Positions 61,458-64,000 of a stretch of DNA of 64,000 bases are shown here, one piece after another. Location: NCBI RefSeq assembly GCF_001262605.1, contig NZ_LGTC01000001.1, positions 3,423,001-3,487,000 of the forward strand. Direction: 5' to 3'. The position numbers and the translations under genes are program-made. The DNA is from Pseudobacteroides cellulosolvens ATCC 35603 = DSM 2933. GTDB lineage: Bacteria; Bacillota; Clostridia; Acetivibrionales; DSM-2933. Under the pieces are notes generated by a model that saw only the letters and a program-made list of their open reading frames with translations, did not search any database and was not told the origin of the DNA. Position 1 is the first letter of the stretch. Each line of letters begins with the position of its first letter.

Positions 61458-63056
61458 ATGCTAAGTAATAAGGAATTAAATGCTGCTTTAATAAAAATTA
61501 CGAAGAGAGCAGAGTCAAAACCCTTAAGGTATTTAACTGATACTTTTGTAGAAGCAGGTCATTTTATGACAGTTTTATCAACGCAAGAAAATCAAGTAAT
61601 TTTTGGGAGATATGGAACGGGAAAAACTCATGCACTAAAAGCTCTTGCAAATCAAGTTTCAATGAGTGGAGATATTGGTGTTTATATTGATCTTAGAACA
61701 ATTGGTTCTTCTAATGGCTTACATGATAGTAATTCTCAGAGTATATTTAAGAGAACTACTTCTTTGCTTCAAGATGTTTTAGGAAATATTTTAAATGAGA
61801 TACAGCAATTTGCTTTTGATAATGGTCAAAGTGAGAAACTATGTAGCTTAATAAGTGATTTTTCTCAAGCCATTCTTAATGTAAGGATAGATGGTGAAAT
61901 AACATCAGAAAAACAAGTAATTGATACTTCAAAATTTAAAGAAATGCTCGAAGCTGGAATGTCATTAGGAGCAGATATTAAAATTGATATGAAAGCAGTA
62001 TTGGAAGAAATTATTGAATCTCAAAAAAGTTCAAAAACTACTCAAACAGGGATACAAACACATACTATACATTTTGGTGAAATACATAAATTATTAAAAG
62101 ACATTTTAATTGAACTAGATAGTAAGCATATATGGGTATTAATAGATGAATGGGTTGAGATACCAAAAGACATTCAGCCTCTATTTGCAGATTTTATTGG
62201 TCGAGCATTATTTCCATTAGATAATGTATTCACTAAAATTGCTTCTGTTGAATATGATTCTGTTTTTAATACAACTGATGCAAATGGTAATAAAATTGGG
62301 TTCAAAATAGGAGTTCATGCAACCCCAAGCCTAGAATTGGATGAATTTTTAGTATTTAATAATAATCATGATGAATCATATAAGTTCTTTAAAAGGTTAA
62401 TACTAAAGCATGTAAATAATATTTTAAAAGAGGATGGAAAAGAGGAATTTATTGATGCAGAATCATTTATTAGGTGCACTTTTACACAAGAAAAGGTTTT
62501 TCCTGAATTAATTAGAGCTTGTGAGGGCAATCCAAGGGATATAATAAATATCCTTTCACAAGCTGCATTAAAAGCTAATGATTCAGCAATAGGAATTCCT
62601 AATATAAGGTCAGCTGCAAACTATTGGTATAATAGGTCGAAGCTCTCTGAGTTAAGTGAAGAAGGTAAAAATTTACTTCATTGGATTGTTGATGAAGTAA
62701 TAAAAGGAAAAAAGGCAAGGGCATTTTTATTAGATGTTAACACAAAAGAAAGGCTAATTGATGAGATGTACAATCAGAGAGTTCTACATATAATTAAAAA
62801 TAACACCTCTGGTCAAGATATCCCTGGCAAAAGATTTATTGTTTATCAAATTGATTATGGTTGTTATGTTAATCTTATACAAACATCCTATAATCCTGAA
62901 GGTTTATTTGAAGCACAAGAATTAGAATCTGATAAAGAAATATTTGTTGATGTACCTAGTGATGATTATAGATCAATTAGACGAGCAATTTTAGACTTAG
63001 ATATGTTTAAAAAAAAGCAGACAATAACTTCTGATAGTACAATTACTTCTACCTAA
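61458..63056 (+). CDS. ORC/Cdc6-like AAA+ ATPase
   Basis: 532 residues from ATG 61458 (GAAAGGAG upstream; the in-frame TTG at 61440 is less likely). Walker A is FGRYGTGKTHALKAL near residue 45; Walker B is KHIWVLIDEWVEI near 225; ACEGNPRDIINILSQAALKA is a typical sensor 2/lid segment. A C-terminal winged-helix-like part follows. The type is often found alone or with effector genes in genomic islands, with suspected roles in defence or mobile-element control. The partner gene is not evident here. Confidence 0.75.
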   Translation: MLSNKELNAALIKITKRAESKPLRYLTDTFVEAGHFMTVLSTQENQVIFGRYGTGKTHALKALANQVSMSGDIGVYIDLRTIGSSNGLHDSNSQSIFKRTTSLLQDVLGNILNEIQQFAFDNGQSEKLCSLISDFSQAILNVRIDGEITSEKQVIDTSKFKEMLEAGMSLGADIKIDMKAVLEEIIESQKSSKTTQTGIQTHTIHFGEIHKLLKDILIELDSKHIWVLIDEWVEIPKDIQPLFADFIGRALFPLDNVFTKIASVEYDSVFNTTDANGNKIGFKIGVHATPSLELDEFLVFNNNHDESYKFFKRLILKHVNNILKEDGKEEFIDAESFIRCTFTQEKVFPELIRACEGNPRDIINILSQAALKANDSAIGIPNIRSAANYWYNRSKLSELSEEGKNLLHWIVDEVIKGKKARAFLLDVNTKERLIDEMYNQRVLHIIKNNTSGQDIPGKRFIVYQIDYGCYVNLIQTSYNPEGLFEAQELESDKEIFVDVPSDDYRSIRRAILDLDMFKKKQTITSDSTITST

Positions 63057-63287
63057 ATATTTAAGGTAACCTACCATGTAATTTTCTTGCGTATATGCAT
63101 AGAAAACAATCTTTTCGATAAGAAGTTAGTTAAATAAATATATAAAACTCTATTATAATTCTTGCTGGCTTTATACAGGTTTATGCTTGGTCCTGAATAA
63201 ATTCGGCAAGAATTTATTATTATGGGTTAGACTTGCAAATTGGTTTTATACAAACTTCCAAAATATTGACTTTTACGCAAATTACAA

Positions 63288-63311
63288 ATAGGCCTGATGG
63301 TGCATCTCTAT
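63288..63311. repeat. Diverged inverted copy of the 60.5-kb repeat
   Basis: Its reverse complement starts AGATGCACCATCAGGCCTAT and aligns with 60467-60489 (AGATGCTCCCATTAGGCC) with few differences, including the shared AGGCCTATTTG. With the copy at 60467 it frames the hypothetical gene and the ATPase gene. The gap 63057-63320 also has an AATTCTTGC / GCAAGAATT pair near 63157 and 63209, and no gene. Confidence 0.5.
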
Positions 63312-63320
63312 CATGCCAAT

Positions 63321-63878
63321 TTAATACATTTTGAACTCTTTCAAGCGATAGCCCATAGATTCCTTGGATACCTTGAAAAAGTTGGACAAGTATTTTATTA
63401 GTTCTTCGTTTTTGTCCTGCTCTTCTGAACCTTTAAACAAATTAAGCTGCTGGCTATAGTTCTTCTCAAACTCAGTTTTCTTTTGATGCAACATATTTTT
63501 TGGCATGAGGAAGCAGGCTGCAAAGTAGTCTGCTTCTTTTTCTGGCTCAGGTTTATTATCGCCAAAAATTGTGTCTTTATTGCAGATAATTGCTCCGTCC
63601 TGCAATGGATGTACCAGAAAATGATGCCCCAATTCATGTGCAATGGTAAAATTCTTGCGTGGCTCATAAAGATTGGAATTGACAAATATAATTTTGGCTT
63701 CTCCAATAACAAAGTAGACACCGCAAAACTCTTCGTCATTTTCATCTCTCTCTTCGAATTTTATGCCACGCTGTTTTATTATATCACTAATTAGATCGAT
63801 GGGAGGCCGATTAAGGACATTGCACTGCAATATTCCGTCGACTAGATTTGCAATTTGTTTTCGCCTTTTCCAATCCAT
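63321..63878 (-). CDS. ImmA/IrrE-family metallopeptidase
   Basis: 185 residues from ATG 63878, whose A overlaps the stop of the preceding gene (TAATG). Zinc motif FTIAHELGHHFLVH (HExxH) and a downstream EKEADYFAACFLMP supplying the third ligand region. Such peptidases cleave partner repressors (ImmR type) to switch on mobile elements or toxin systems. A longer frame to 63929 overlaps the upstream gene and is rejected. Confidence 0.88.
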   Translation of the reverse strand: MDWKRRKQIANLVDGILQCNVLNRPPIDLISDIIKQRGIKFEERDENDEEFCGVYFVIGEAKIIFVNSNLYEPRKNFTIAHELGHHFLVHPLQDGAIICNKDTIFGDNKPEPEKEADYFAACFLMPKNMLHQKKTEFEKNYSQQLNLFKGSEEQDKNEELIKYLSNFFKVSKESMGYRLKEFKMY

Positions 63879-64000
63879 TAGATTTCCTCGCTCGCCAGTT
63901 CCAAGGCTCTTTTTTGCAGATTCTTCCAAGTGTTCTCACCCATGTTACCACGGGCAGCAGCAAGTAAAACTTCTTTTGCAGGTTGTGGAGAGGGCACTAA
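63878..64000 (-). CDS. Partial gene upstream of the ImmA/IrrE peptidase
   Basis: The 3' end only: 40 residues (PSPQPAKEVLLAAARGNMGE to RALELASEEI), stop at 63880-63878 coupled to the peptidase start. In this family the upstream partner is often an XRE-type repressor, but the visible end does not show a helix-turn-helix. Cut by the window edge. Confidence 0.6.
   Translation of the reverse strand, partial: LVPSPQPAKEVLLAAARGNMGENTWKNLQKRALELASEEI

Overview
The DNA is AT-rich with Firmicutes-type ribosome binding sites (AGGAGG). It has a PhoP-type Pho regulon, cohesin and dockerin modules joined by Thr/Pro (TNTP) linkers, SLH surface anchors, a clostridial group II intron remnant and a clostridial-looking 23S rRNA scrap. 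This points to a cellulosome-type clostridium of the Acetivibrio / Pseudobacteroides / Ruminiclostridium kind. The species is not determined. No glycoside hydrolase is present.

Layout. (1) 287-39891 is bounded by near-perfect 37-bp inverted repeats of Tn3-family type. tnpA and tnpR sit just inside the left repeat. The interval holds a giant dockerin-bearing phosphatase (4859-8959), a scrap zone of dead elements with a 23S fragment (9042-9839), a minus-strand cohesin/dockerin/PstS/SLH/Pst cluster (10008-26345), the pstS-pstC-pstA-pstB-phoU-phoB-phoR operon (27438-34296, minus), a plus-strand esterase plus second pstB (35631-37580), and arsR-acr3-arsC (37844-39741; acr3 is frameshifted). (2) 39876-46293: an SH3 protein whose start codon lies in the transposon end, an M28 peptidase, and a metallophosphoesterase joined out of frame to a STAND-like NTPase/TPR protein. 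(3) 46361-49789: tyrosine recombinase, TnsB-like transposase and TniB-like ATPase. (4) 49933-52318: two MBL-fold proteins and a membrane protein. (5) 52650-57220: a second, Tn4430-like Tn3 element with a visible right end only. (6) 57420-64000: accessory genes (ParB-like, HEPN-like, AAA ATPase, ImmA/IrrE peptidase) among short repeats and decayed fragments.

How the genes work together. The main system appears to be a cell-surface phosphate-scavenging complex built like a cellulosome. Scaffold proteins carry about eight clear and three divergent cohesins and are held to the cell by SLH or stalk-type domains. Dockerins sit on a purple-acid-phosphatase/PHP fusion and on a PstS phosphate-binding protein. 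Two Pst transporters would take up the released phosphate. TTAACA-type hexamers at 11-bp spacing, the pattern bound by PhoP in Bacillus, lie upstream of nearly every transcription unit of this set, so the adjacent PhoB-PhoR pair probably controls it. An arsenate-detoxification operon rides along, which suits a cell that imports phosphate (and so arsenate) strongly. Assembly of the complex and mobility of the 39.6-kb unit are inferences from sequence.
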